A model generated the notes under the pieces. It made no database searches. It was given only the letters and a program-made list of their open reading frames with translations, and was not told the origin of the DNA. From Lachnospiraceae bacterium UBA3774 (GTDB lineage: Bacteria; Bacillota; Clostridia; Lachnospirales; Lachnospiraceae): a DNA stretch of 16,578 nt. The stretch covers positions 1-16,578 of the forward strand of contig DFFO01000037.1 in the NCBI GenBank assembly GCA_002369255.1, given 5' to 3'. Position 1 is the first letter of the stretch. Each line of letters starts with the position of its first letter. This document shows positions 6,628-14,560 of the stretch, piece after piece. The translations under genes and the position numbers were made by a program.

Positions 6628-6656
6628 TTGAAAATATGTGATTATAGGCTTATAAT
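6628..6656 (+). promoter_or_regulatory. Sigma-A promoter of the zinc-ribbon/DUF4234-DUF2752 pair
   Basis: -35 TTGAAA (6628-6633), a 17-base spacer, and a perfect -10 TATAAT (6651-6656). It is followed at a normal distance by AAAGGAGG (6672-6679) and ATG 6688. It is back to back with the C39-like promoter. Confidence 0.85.
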
Positions 6657-6687
6657 CCTCTTTATAAATGCAAAGGAGGACTGATCC

Positions 6688-7140
6688 ATGAGTAAATATT
6701 GTATGTTTTGCGGTTCACAGCTTAATGATAACGCACGTTTTTGTCCGTCATGCGGCAAGGCTCAAAGCGAGCCCCAAAACAACAGTTCTTTCCAATATTC
6801 CGGAAACGGATGTAATCGCAGAGAAATCGCCATCTCTATCATTTTGTCGCTTGTCACCTGCGGTATTTACGGGCTTATATGGCTCGCCGGACTTAATGAC
6901 GATATAAACAGCCTAAGCGGTGAAAACGGCGCAACATCGGGCGGTATGGTGGTCCTTTTATCAATCGTAACTTGCGGAATTTATCTGCTCTACTGGTATT
7001 ATACTGCCGGCAAGCGTCTAAAAACAGTTACGGGAGAAACAGGTTCTGATGAAATACTTTATCTTGTACTCGGCCTGTTCGGTCTTGGAATTGTTTCCAT
7101 AGCGCTTATGCAGGATAAGGTAAATAAAATAGTCGGTTAA
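6688..7140 (+). CDS. Zinc-ribbon DUF4234 membrane protein
   Basis: A 150-residue protein. The N-terminal zinc ribbon has YCMFCGSQL and FCPSCGKAQ (C5, C8, C19, C22). A polar linker follows, then a membrane region of about three segments (47-68, 86-106, 121-142). The first two segments carry a near-repeat, LVTCGIYGLIW (55-65) and IVTCGIYLLYW (93-103), which is the hallmark of DUF4234. The ribbon is expected to face the cytoplasm. The biochemical role of this family is unknown. AAAGGAGG lies nine bases before the ATG and there is a strong promoter, so it should be well expressed. The downstream DUF2752 gene starts five bases after its stop, implying one operon. Confidence 0.88.
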   Translation: MSKYCMFCGSQLNDNARFCPSCGKAQSEPQNNSSFQYSGNGCNRREIAISIILSLVTCGIYGLIWLAGLNDDINSLSGENGATSGGMVVLLSIVTCGIYLLYWYYTAGKRLKTVTGETGSDEILYLVLGLFGLGIVSIALMQDKVNKIVG

Positions 7141-7145
7141 GTCAC

Positions 7146-7517
7146 TTGAGAAAAAAAACAAAACAAACTCTTATCTCGATTTTAATTATTTCGGGCGTCG
7201 GCATCGCGTATTATATGATCGTAACTCTGACGCCCTTTTATATTCCCTGCCCGGTAAAGCTTGTCACCGGGCATAAATGCCCCGGCTGCGGTATTTCTAC
7301 CATGCTCATCGAATTGTCACGGCTTAATTTTCGCGGCGCGTTCTTCGCAAATCCTTTTTTGTTTATAACCTTCCCCTTTCTCCTTTTTGAAATCATTTTT
7401 AACGTCGTTTATTCCGTTAAGGGCAAAAAGAATCCGAAGGCAAACCGCATTGTCCTGATAATCTATATCATTTTGCTGCTTGCCTTCGGGTTGCTAAGAA
7501 ACGTTTTTTGTTGGTAA
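7146..7517 (+). CDS. DUF2752 membrane protein, probable TTG start
   Basis: A 123-residue protein with the DUF2752 signature CPVKLVTGHKCPGCG (35-49), between a first membrane segment (about 9-29) and further hydrophobic segments (about 68-91 and 102-118). The motif's cysteines (35, 45, 48) probably bind metal or form a disulfide at the membrane surface. The function is unknown; members often sit beside DUF4234 or TM2 proteins, as here. No ATG precedes the first hydrophobic segment, so the start is taken as TTG 7146, five bases after the upstream stop. There is no clear ribosome site, so translation probably depends on coupling to the DUF4234 gene. No terminator hairpin is evident between this gene and convergent rpiB. 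Confidence 0.82.
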   Translation: MRKKTKQTLISILIISGVGIAYYMIVTLTPFYIPCPVKLVTGHKCPGCGISTMLIELSRLNFRGAFFANPFLFITFPFLLFEIIFNVVYSVKGKKNPKANRIVLIIYIILLLAFGLLRNVFCW

Positions 7518-7549
7518 GCTCTGCTGTTTCTCATTCATTCATGATCATA

Positions 7550-8011
7550 TCAGCAGCTGTATTTTGAATAATTATCTTCGATTTCTTTTATGAGATCAAC
7601 TCTCTTTTGATGACGTCCGCCTTCGAATTTTGCGGCGAAAAATTCATCCACGATCATCTTGGCAAGGTCTTCTCCGACAACTCTCGCTCCCATAGCTATG
7701 ATATTTGCATCATTGTGTCTTACGGTCATTCTTGCCGAATAAGGCTCCGAACAGACAGCGGCCCGCACTCCCGGAACCTTGTTTGCAGCCAGGGAAATGC
7801 CGATTCCCGTGCCGCAGATAAGGACGCCCTTATCTACCTCACCCGCGACCACGGCCTCTGCGACCGCACGTCCGGGCACCGGATAATCAGCCTTTTCGCC
7901 CGGTGAAAGCGGCGAGTAGTCTATGCATTCGTGTCCTTTTTCGGAAAGATAATCCATAAGCGTTTTTTTAAGCTCAATTCCTGCGTGATCACATCCAAAT
8001 CCTATAATCAT
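7550..8011 (-). CDS. rpiB: Ribose 5-phosphate isomerase B (RpiB/LacAB family)
   Basis: A 153-residue cytoplasmic sugar-phosphate isomerase that interconverts ribose 5-phosphate and ribulose 5-phosphate in the pentose phosphate pathway. Family residues seen: CDHAG (7-11), the catalytic Cys C66 in GVLICGTGIGIS, the anion-hole GTGIG loop, H99 in VRHNDANIIAMG, and a conserved late His H134. Length is typical (about 145-155). Allose-6-phosphate isomerase or LacA/LacB relatives share the fold, but no lactose or allose genes are nearby. Start: ATG 8011 has GGAGG five bases upstream; the frame reaches back to a TTG at 8038, overlapping ftsY, which is unlikely to be used. It follows ftsY by 19 bases on the same strand, so it is probably the last gene of the plsX-ftsY transcript. 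Confidence 0.95.
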   Translation of the reverse strand: MIIGFGCDHAGIELKKTLMDYLSEKGHECIDYSPLSPGEKADYPVPGRAVAEAVVAGEVDKGVLICGTGIGISLAANKVPGVRAAVCSEPYSARMTVRHNDANIIAMGARVVGEDLAKMIVDEFFAAKFEGGRHQKRVDLIKEIEDNYSKYSC

Positions 8012-8030
8012 GGCAACCTCCGAATTAATA

Positions 8031-8897
8031 TTATTCAAACAACTCGTCCACGTACTTTTCTGCGTTAAATCTGCGAAGATCCCCGGCGCCTTCTCCGACT
8101 CCGGTAAATTTTACCGGGATCCCAAGCTCGCTTTCAATGGCAATGGCGATCCCGCCTTTTGCAGTCCCGTCCATTTTGGTAAGGATAATACCGTTTATAC
8201 CGGTGGCCTCGGAAAACTCTTTCGCCTGATTTACGGCATTTTGTCCCGTGGTGGAGTCCAATACAAGGAGCGTTTCAAGATGAGCCTGAGGATATTCTCT
8301 TTCAATGACCCTGTATATCTTTGAAAGCTCGTTCATAAGATTTTTCTTGTTGTGAAGTCTTCCCGCGGTATCACAGATCAAAATATCAGCGTCGGCAGCC
8401 TTTGCTGCGGCTATCGCGTCAAAAACAACGGCCGCGGGGTCGGCTCCGTCGCCCTGGGCAATGATCCTTACCCCGGTGCGCTTTGCCCAAAGCACAAGCT
8501 GCTCTGTCGCCCCTGCCCTGAAGGTGTCAGCGGCGGCGAGGATCACTTTTTTTCCTTCGCCGCTATAGAGCGCGGCAAGCTTTCCGATACTGGTCGTCTT
8601 GCCGACTCCGTTTACCCCTACGACCAGGATAACGGTCTTTTCTTTTTCGAAATCATATGCGTCCGAAGCGGGGTTCATCTTGCTTTTCAAAAAGTCGGCA
8701 AGAAACTGTCTGCACTCCGAGGGCGACGATATGCGTTTTTCATCTTCCGCATCATGCAGGCTTTCTATCAGTTCTTCGGTCGTCTTTACTCCCACGTCTG
8801 CGGAGATCAGAGTCTCTTCAAGCTCGTCATAAAAGTCCTCGTCGAGCACTTCCATACCAAAGAGCGTTTTTATCTTTTTAAATAAACCTATTGCCAT
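8031..8897 (-). CDS. ftsY: Signal recognition particle receptor FtsY
   Basis: An SRP GTPase that docks ribosome-nascent chain-SRP complexes at the membrane. It has 288 residues, with an N domain (about 1-80) and a G domain with all motifs: G1 GVNGVGKTT (94-102), DTFRAGATEQ (124-133), DTAGR (176-180), TKMD (240-243) and GVGE (266-269). It lacks the long acidic A domain of E. coli FtsY. The amphipathic lipid-binding start is visible as AIGLFKKIKTLFG at the very N-terminus. This short form is normal in Firmicutes. Ffh is excluded because there is no Met-rich M domain. Its ATG overlaps the smc stop by one base (TAATG), so the two genes are translationally coupled. Confidence 0.97.
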   Translation of the reverse strand: MAIGLFKKIKTLFGMEVLDEDFYDELEETLISADVGVKTTEELIESLHDAEDEKRISSPSECRQFLADFLKSKMNPASDAYDFEKEKTVILVVGVNGVGKTTSIGKLAALYSGEGKKVILAAADTFRAGATEQLVLWAKRTGVRIIAQGDGADPAAVVFDAIAAAKAADADILICDTAGRLHNKKNLMNELSKIYRVIEREYPQAHLETLLVLDSTTGQNAVNQAKEFSEATGINGIILTKMDGTAKGGIAIAIESELGIPVKFTGVGEGAGDLRRFNAEKYVDELFE

Positions 8898-11800
8898 TAC
8901 TTCTCATCCGCCTTTTCTTCGCTGAATTTTTCCTGCGCGTCCGTGAGATTTACAGCAACGAGTGTGCTTATGCCTTTTTCCTGCATCGTTATGCCGTAAA
9001 GCTTGTCGGCGACCTCCATTGTCCCGCGCCTGTGGGTGATGGTGATTAGCTGCGTGGTGGCCTTTAACTTTTCAAGATAATCGGCAAAGCGTGAAACGTT
9101 TGTCTCATCAAGCGCCGCCTCGATCTCGTCAAGCAGACAGAAAGGCGAGGGCTTTAAGTTCTGTATGGCAAAAATAAGCGCGATCGCCGTAAGCGCCTTT
9201 TCTCCGCCTGATAGCTGGAGCATGTTTTGCAGCTTCTTTCCGGGCGGCTGCGCAATGATGGAAACACCGGCCTTCAGCAAATCGCCGTCGGGCTCCGGTA
9301 CGAGCTCTATAGTTCCTTGTCCGCCGCCGAACAGTTCTTTAAATACCGTATCAAATTCGGTCTTTATCGCGGCAAACTTTTCTTCAAACTGCTTTTTCAT
9401 GCCGGCTTCCAGCTCTTTTATTACTTCCAGGATACTGTCTCTTGCCTTTACCAGATCCTCATGCTGGGCAGAGAGGAATTCGTAACGCTCTCCGATTTCC
9501 TTTTCTTCCTCGATCGCGTTTACGTTTACCGGCCCGAGCTCTTTTATAGCATTTTTCCGCTCGGATATCGCGGCTCTGATCTGCGATATGCTCTCATCGC
9601 CTTCATATTTCTGATTTTCCGCCTCAAGAGGCGTCATCTCATACTCTTCCCACAGATATCTGGCCTGCGCCTCGATCTGTTCGTTTATGCGTTCCTGCTG
9701 GTTGGAAAGCCTGATCATATCCTTGTCAAGCTTCGCCGCCTGCTCCGCGCTGTCATCTTTTTCGGCAAGCAGACTTTTTTGTTTTACGGACAGATCGTCC
9801 CTCTGCTTTGCGTTTTCTTCTACCTTGCCGGAAAGCACCTTGATCTGTCCGGCCAGCTCAGCAGTCTTTTTAATAAGCTTTTCCTTTTCGCGTTCTTTTG
9901 CAAGCGCGGCAAGACCCTCCGGATCGGATTTCATCAAAAGCTCGCGTTTTTCGTCGTCTATCGCTTCAAGTTCGATATTTATACGATTTATGTTTTCAAC
10001 AAGGAAGCTGTCTCTTTCCTCAAGCTTTGAAGCCTCGAGTCGGAGAGCGATGAGCTTTTCGTTCAGCCCTTTTAATTTCTGTCTTTCGCCGTCAATTTCG
10101 GCAGCGACCCTCTGCGTTTCTTCGAGCCGCTTGTTTTCGGCCTCTTCCGCTTCCTTCGCGGCGGCTGTCCCTTCGGCGGCTTTACGGCCAAGCTCATTTA
10201 TCAGCATGATCAGGTCTTCGCGCTGACTCTTTTTCCCTGTCAATTCTTCGTCAAGACGGTCTCTTTCCGAATAAATGCTTTCGGCCTGGGCGTTTATCGC
10301 AGCCTCTTTGAGCTTTTGGTCGGAAATATAGGCGTCGGTCTCTTCTTTTGATTTTCTTTCGGTTTCAAGGTCATCTCCGAGCTGTTCCATAACTGAACGC
10401 AGGGCCTCTCCTTCCGATCTTAACCGGTCAAGCTCGGCGTCAAGCCCTTCAAGCTCTCTTTTTCTTGAAAGAAGATTCGAGGTATTCCTAAACGCGCCGC
10501 CTGTGATGGAGCCGCCGGGAGCAAGATATTCACCCTGCGGAGTTACCAGATGAAGCCTGTAATTGTATTTTTTTGCTACGGCAAGAGCCTTGGTTATGTT
10601 TTCCGCAACGAAGATCCTGCCAAGGAGCCTGTTCACGATTCCTTCATACTGCGGATCAAAGCTGACAAGATTGTTTGCGGTATCAATGATCCCGTCCTCG
10701 CCAAGCGCCCGCGTATCAACGCGCTCGTCTCCTCTGACCGCGTCCATGGGCAGGAAGGTGACGCGTCCGAGACGCTCCCTTTTCAGATATTCGATCATAT
10801 CCTTTGCGGTGCGCTCGTCCTTTGTTACCACGTTTTGAATATGGCCGCCGAGTGCGGTTTCTATGGCGACCTCGTATTTTTTGTCAACGCTTATGATATC
10901 GGCGACAACTCCTCTGACAGCGTCTTTGGAGCTGCGCGCGTTCATAACGTGTTTGATGCTTTCGCCGTATCCGTCGTATCTTTCGGCCATATTTCGGAGC
11001 GTCTCCGCCCTTGCGGCTGCGACGTTATATTCCGAAAGCCTGTCGGAAAGGTTTTTTTGCGTTCCCGACAGCTTTTCTTCCAATCTTGCTATCTTTTCTG
11101 CGCATCTTATACTGTCGGCTTCTTTTTCGGAAATGATCTTTTTCATTTCAGAAAGATCCTGCGCCGCTTTTTCCGACTGTGATCTTACCGACGCGGCTTT
11201 TTCTTCAAGAAGCGCGATGGACGCGATCACTTCATCATGCGAAATCTGCGCCTGCTCGAGCTTTACTGCTATTCCCTGGGAATCCGCAGTAATATCGGCC
11301 TTGTTTTTCAGTTCATCCATAAGGCCCGTCTGCATAACGTCAAGGTCGTGTTCCCGAAGGCGTATGACGTCCTCCTGCTCCACGATATTTTTTTGCGCGG
11401 CCGCAAGCGTGTCGTCCATTTCGTCAATACGCTCGTTTATTTCGCCTTTTTCGGCGGTATAGCCTTCTTTTTCGCGGGCGGAAACGGAGCGTCTCTTATC
11501 GAGCGCGGCAAGTCTCGCTTTTAATTCCTGCTCGGCGGTGCGCAGCGAAACAGCTTGTTCTTCAAGTACGCGAATGCGTCCGTCAAGGTTTTCTTTTTCG
11601 ATACTTACCGAAGAAAGAACTTCCCTGTCTTCCTCTATCTGTCTGTCAAGGCGGTCTCTCGATCTGCTGACCTCATCATAATCCGCCGCCAGTTTTACAG
11701 ACGCGCCGCTTGCCTGTTCAAACTGCGCCTTTGCCACGGCCAGCTTTTCGGCAGTCTGCGCAAGTCTTTTTCTAAGCTCCTGCGACTCCCGGTAATATGC

Positions 11801-12484
11801 CCCTACCTCGTAGGTTTTGAGTTCATCGCGAAGTTTCAGATAAGTCCTCGCAGTCTCGGCCTGCGCCCTTACCGGTCCGACCTGGCGCTCCAGTTCTTTT
11901 AATACGTCTGTCACACGCAGCAGATTGTTCTGCTCGTTTTCAAGTTTCTTTAGGGAAATATCTTTTCTTTTTTTGAATTTGACAATACCTGCGGCTTCGT
12001 CAAAAAGCTCCCTGCGATCCTCCGGCTTTGTGCTCAGGATCTTGTCTATCTGTCCCTGTCCGATGATGGAATAACCTTCTTTTCCTACACCGGTATCATA
12101 AAAAAGCTCGTTTATGTCTCTGAGCCTGCACGTATTTCCGTTTATGAGATATTCGCTCTCTCCCGAACGATATACGCGCCTCGTTATCACTATATCGCTG
12201 TAGTCGATCTCAAGCGCGTGATCGCTGTTGTCTATGGTCAAAGTGACATATGCATACCCCTGCGGCTTGCGGCTCGCGGTTCCGGCAAAGATAACGTCCT
12301 GCATATTGCTGCCGCGCAGCTGTTTTGCACTCTGCTCGCCAAGCACCCATCTGACAGCATCTACTACATTGCTTTTGCCGCTGCCGTTTGGCCCGACGAT
12401 GCCCATGATACCGGGATTGAATTCCAGTATCGTCTTGTTTGCAAATGATTTGAAGCCCTGCGCCTCAATTTTCTTTAAATACAT
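8897..12484 (-). CDS. smc: Chromosome segregation protein SMC
   Basis: A 1195-residue structural maintenance of chromosomes ATPase, the core of the bacterial condensin with ScpA and ScpB. It loads at parS/ParB and aligns chromosome arms. Seen: Walker A GPNGSGKSN (31-39) in the N-terminal head; a long coiled coil rich in E, K, A and R; a globular hinge around 510-650 containing GGHIQNVV and GGSITGGAFRN; a returning coiled coil; then the C-terminal head with signature LSGGEKAL (from 1091), Walker B FCLLDE (D1119, E1120), D-loop ALD and the switch His H1151. Length is typical (about 1180-1200). The start at ATG 12484 follows CCGGAG and lies 16 bases after the rnc stop. The rnc-smc-ftsY order is the usual Firmicute one. 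Confidence 0.98.
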   Translation of the reverse strand: MYLKKIEAQGFKSFANKTILEFNPGIMGIVGPNGSGKSNVVDAVRWVLGEQSAKQLRGSNMQDVIFAGTASRKPQGYAYVTLTIDNSDHALEIDYSDIVITRRVYRSGESEYLINGNTCRLRDINELFYDTGVGKEGYSIIGQGQIDKILSTKPEDRRELFDEAAGIVKFKKRKDISLKKLENEQNNLLRVTDVLKELERQVGPVRAQAETARTYLKLRDELKTYEVGAYYRESQELRKRLAQTAEKLAVAKAQFEQASGASVKLAADYDEVSRSRDRLDRQIEEDREVLSSVSIEKENLDGRIRVLEEQAVSLRTAEQELKARLAALDKRRSVSAREKEGYTAEKGEINERIDEMDDTLAAAQKNIVEQEDVIRLREHDLDVMQTGLMDELKNKADITADSQGIAVKLEQAQISHDEVIASIALLEEKAASVRSQSEKAAQDLSEMKKIISEKEADSIRCAEKIARLEEKLSGTQKNLSDRLSEYNVAAARAETLRNMAERYDGYGESIKHVMNARSSKDAVRGVVADIISVDKKYEVAIETALGGHIQNVVTKDERTAKDMIEYLKRERLGRVTFLPMDAVRGDERVDTRALGEDGIIDTANNLVSFDPQYEGIVNRLLGRIFVAENITKALAVAKKYNYRLHLVTPQGEYLAPGGSITGGAFRNTSNLLSRKRELEGLDAELDRLRSEGEALRSVMEQLGDDLETERKSKEETDAYISDQKLKEAAINAQAESIYSERDRLDEELTGKKSQREDLIMLINELGRKAAEGTAAAKEAEEAENKRLEETQRVAAEIDGERQKLKGLNEKLIALRLEASKLEERDSFLVENINRINIELEAIDDEKRELLMKSDPEGLAALAKEREKEKLIKKTAELAGQIKVLSGKVEENAKQRDDLSVKQKSLLAEKDDSAEQAAKLDKDMIRLSNQQERINEQIEAQARYLWEEYEMTPLEAENQKYEGDESISQIRAAISERKNAIKELGPVNVNAIEEEKEIGERYEFLSAQHEDLVKARDSILEVIKELEAGMKKQFEEKFAAIKTEFDTVFKELFGGGQGTIELVPEPDGDLLKAGVSIIAQPPGKKLQNMLQLSGGEKALTAIALIFAIQNLKPSPFCLLDEIEAALDETNVSRFADYLEKLKATTQLITITHRRGTMEVADKLYGITMQEKGISTLVAVNLTDAQEKFSEEKADEK

Positions 12485-12500
12485 ATATGGTACTCCGGAT

Positions 12501-13187
12501 CTATTTTTCTGACTTTTTTATTTCTTTGATGGCTTCATAGGCAGCCTGCTGTTCGGACAGTTTTTTTGAACGTCCTGCGCCGGTGCCGTATTTTTTTCCG
12601 CCGATAAAGACCGAGGAAACGAAGGTACGGTCATGATCCGGACCCTGCGAAGATACGAGCTCGTATCTGATCTCGTCATTGGTTCCTCCCTGGACCATTT
12701 CCTGCAAAATAGTCTTACTATCAAAAAAGAGGTGTCTGTTTTCAATATCCTGCATGATAAACCTGTAAACAAACTCTTTCGCACTAGTAAAGCCACTGTC
12801 CAGATAAATCGCGCCGATCAGCGATTCAAGCGCGTCTGAAAGGATAGAGTCGCGTTTTCTGCCGCCTCCAAGGTCCTCTCCCTTTCCGAGCTTTATATAT
12901 TTTCCAAGCTCTATTTCTCTTGCCACCTGTGCAAGCGACGTTTCACAGACCAGGCTTGCGCGGAGCCTTGTCATATGGCCTTCAGTGAGCTCTTCGCGTT
13001 CTCTGAAAAGATAATCGGAGCTGGCAAGCTCAAGAACGGCGTCTCCGAGAAATTCTATCCTTTCATTACACTGAGCATGACCCAGGCCATGCTCATTTGT
13101 GTATGAACTGTGAGTAAGCGCCAGCTCGAGCAGCTTCTCGTTTTTAAAGTTGTAACCTATGTTTTTTTGCAATTCCGGATAAAGCAT
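12501..13187 (-). CDS. rnc: Ribonuclease III
   Basis: A double-stranded-RNA endonuclease, 228 residues, that processes rRNA precursors and structured mRNAs. The catalytic RIIID domain (about 1-150) has the signature NERIEFLGDAVLE (41-53, with metal ligands E45 and D49) and the second set in DALESLIGAIYLDSG (D118, E121). The dsRNA-binding domain covers about 156-226 (KTILQEMVQ ... SKKLSEQQAAYEAI). The ribosome site GGAGG is close to ATG 13187. It lies 14 bases downstream of acpP. Mini-III is excluded by the presence of the dsRBD. Confidence 0.98.
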   Translation of the reverse strand: MLYPELQKNIGYNFKNEKLLELALTHSSYTNEHGLGHAQCNERIEFLGDAVLELASSDYLFREREELTEGHMTRLRASLVCETSLAQVAREIELGKYIKLGKGEDLGGGRKRDSILSDALESLIGAIYLDSGFTSAKEFVYRFIMQDIENRHLFFDSKTILQEMVQGGTNDEIRYELVSSQGPDHDRTFVSSVFIGGKKYGTGAGRSKKLSEQQAAYEAIKEIKKSEK

Positions 13188-13201
13188 GCTTCCTCCGGCC
13201 T

Positions 13202-13429
13202 TTACAGGAGCTTTTGTATCTTTTCTACAGCGTCGGCAACGGTTTCTATGCCTTCGAGATCCTCATCGGGAATAGCTATACCGAGTCTGTCTTCAAGATT
13301 CATTACTATCTCGACTCTGTCAAGCGAGTTGGCGCCGAGATCCTTTTCAAAGTGTTTATCCATTCCGACGTCATCGGGGCTGATCTGAAGCACCTGTGCA
13401 ACAATTTCCTGAATCATTCTGAAATCCAT
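13202..13429 (-). CDS. acpP: Acyl carrier protein, with N in place of D in the DSL motif
   Basis: A 75-residue four-helix acidic acyl carrier protein that carries fatty acyl chains on a phosphopantetheine arm. The arm attaches at S35 in LGANSLDRVEIVMNLED. The motif is normally DSL; here N34 replaces the aspartate (codon AAC). The rest is typical, including the acidic helix II and IPDEDLEGIETV. Position between plsX and rnc is the standard place for the fatty-acid-synthesis acpP, which argues for the housekeeping role. AAGGAG lies seven bases before ATG 13429. It starts 16 bases after the plsX stop. A specialised acyl carrier remains possible if another acpP exists elsewhere in the genome. Confidence 0.95.
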   Translation of the reverse strand: MDFRMIQEIVAQVLQISPDDVGMDKHFEKDLGANSLDRVEIVMNLEDRLGIAIPDEDLEGIETVADAVEKIQKLL

Positions 13430-13445
13430 AATAAAACTCCTTTTC

Positions 13446-14495
13446 TCATTTATTTGAATCTGTATTTTCGGCGGAAACGTTAAGCTCCGCTATCGATTCC
13501 GATATTTTTCCGACTATGTCATTGTCAACAAACGTCGGGCACTGCATAAGAGTATTGTATATTTCTTTTGCCTTCGCGCTGCCGTGAGTCTTTACCGCAA
13601 GTCCTTTGAGACCTAAAAGCGGCGCGCCGCCGTACTCGCTGGCGTCCATCTTTTTGAGCGTCTTTTTCAGAGCGGATTTGATCAAAAGACCTCCGATCGA
13701 AGACTTAAGGGTGCTCTTGATGCTCGTCATGATCATGTCTTTCAGCGCCTTAGCGGTCCCTTCGTAATTTTTAAGTATAATATTCCCGGTAAACCCGTCA
13801 CAGACGATGATGTCCGCAAGGCCAAGAGGAAAGTCTCTGGCCTCCACGTTTCCTATAAAGTTTACCCCGTCAAGCGTTTTGAGCGCCTGATGAGCCTGAA
13901 CGTAAAAAGCATTGCCTTTTTCTTCCTCAGCGCCGATATTAAGCAGACCTACCGTAGGGTTTTCTATCCCCATTACGTTTTTCATATATATGGTGCCCAT
14001 AACGGCATACTGCTGTATGTTTTTGATACGCGGATCCATATTTGCCCCGGTATCTATCAAAAGCGACGCTCCCCTGACCGTAGGATAAACCGCGCCTATA
14101 GGCGTGCGGTCTATGCCGTTTATCCTGCCGACAATGAGCTGTCCTCCGACAAGCACGGCGCCCGTGCTTCCCGCCGAAACAAAAATGTCCGCTTTGTTTT
14201 CTTTTACGAGATTAAGGCCGACCACTATCGAAGAATCCTTTTTCTTGCGGATCGCATTTACCGGATGCTCGGCCATTTCTATAACCTCGGAAGCGTTTAT
14301 CACTTCGAGTCTTTCTTTATCGACGGGTCTGTCTCCGATAGCTGAAAGTATAGCGCCTTGCTGCCCGATAAGCAGTATTTTAAGGCGCGGTTCTTTTTCA
14401 AGCGCCAAAAAAGCGCCGTCGATGATCGCGGCGGGGGCATTATCTCCTCCCATCGCGTCAAGCGCAACCGTAATGGTTTTTCCTGTTTCAGACAT
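13446..14495 (-). CDS. plsX: Phosphate acyltransferase PlsX
   Basis: This protein converts acyl-ACP and phosphate to acyl-phosphate, the acyl donor for PlsY in phosphatidic acid synthesis; it acts at the inner face of the membrane. It has 349 residues, slightly longer than the common 330-340. Seen: the N-terminal VALDAMGGDNAP (10-21), VSAGSTGA, LIDTGAN, GLLNIGAEEEKGN and VCDGFTGN, all PlsX hallmarks. AAAGGAG lies six bases before ATG 14495. It is the first gene of the plsX-acpP-rnc-smc-ftsY-rpiB run. The fabD and fabG genes that lie between plsX and acpP in Bacillus are absent here. Confidence 0.97.
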   Translation of the reverse strand: MSETGKTITVALDAMGGDNAPAAIIDGAFLALEKEPRLKILLIGQQGAILSAIGDRPVDKERLEVINASEVIEMAEHPVNAIRKKKDSSIVVGLNLVKENKADIFVSAGSTGAVLVGGQLIVGRINGIDRTPIGAVYPTVRGASLLIDTGANMDPRIKNIQQYAVMGTIYMKNVMGIENPTVGLLNIGAEEEKGNAFYVQAHQALKTLDGVNFIGNVEARDFPLGLADIIVCDGFTGNIILKNYEGTAKALKDMIMTSIKSTLKSSIGGLLIKSALKKTLKKMDASEYGGAPLLGLKGLAVKTHGSAKAKEIYNTLMQCPTFVDNDIVGKISESIAELNVSAENTDSNK

Positions 14496-14522
14496 ATTTT
14501 TCTCCTTTTAACGCTAAGGCTT

Positions 14523-14551
14523 ATTTTACAAAAAAAACCGCAGTAATGCAA
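14523..14551 (-). promoter_or_regulatory. Possible promoter of the plsX operon
   Basis: On the minus strand: TTGCAT (14551-14546, weak -35), a 17-base spacer, and TAAAAT (14528-14523, five of six for -10). It lies between mtaB and plsX and overlaps the candidate terminator. No convincing FapR-type 17-bp palindrome is present. Confidence 0.4.
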
Positions 14552-14560
14552 TAAAACGGT
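14530..14560 (-). terminator. Possible terminator after mtaB
   Basis: On the minus strand, directly after the mtaB stop, ACCG (14560-14557) can pair with CGGT (14540-14537), with an inner GCA/TGC hairpin. An uninterrupted run of eight T follows (14537-14530). The stem is poor, so the site may only partly terminate and let mtaB transcripts run into plsX. Confidence 0.45.

Noticed and set aside
9227..10030. Plus-strand open frames across the smc region
   Set aside because: They are shadows of the smc coiled-coil codons; the minus-strand protein has complete Walker A, signature and Walker B motifs.
14499..14530. FapR operator before plsX
   Set aside because: There is a short TAAG-C-CTTA palindrome but no 17-bp match to the known FapR site.
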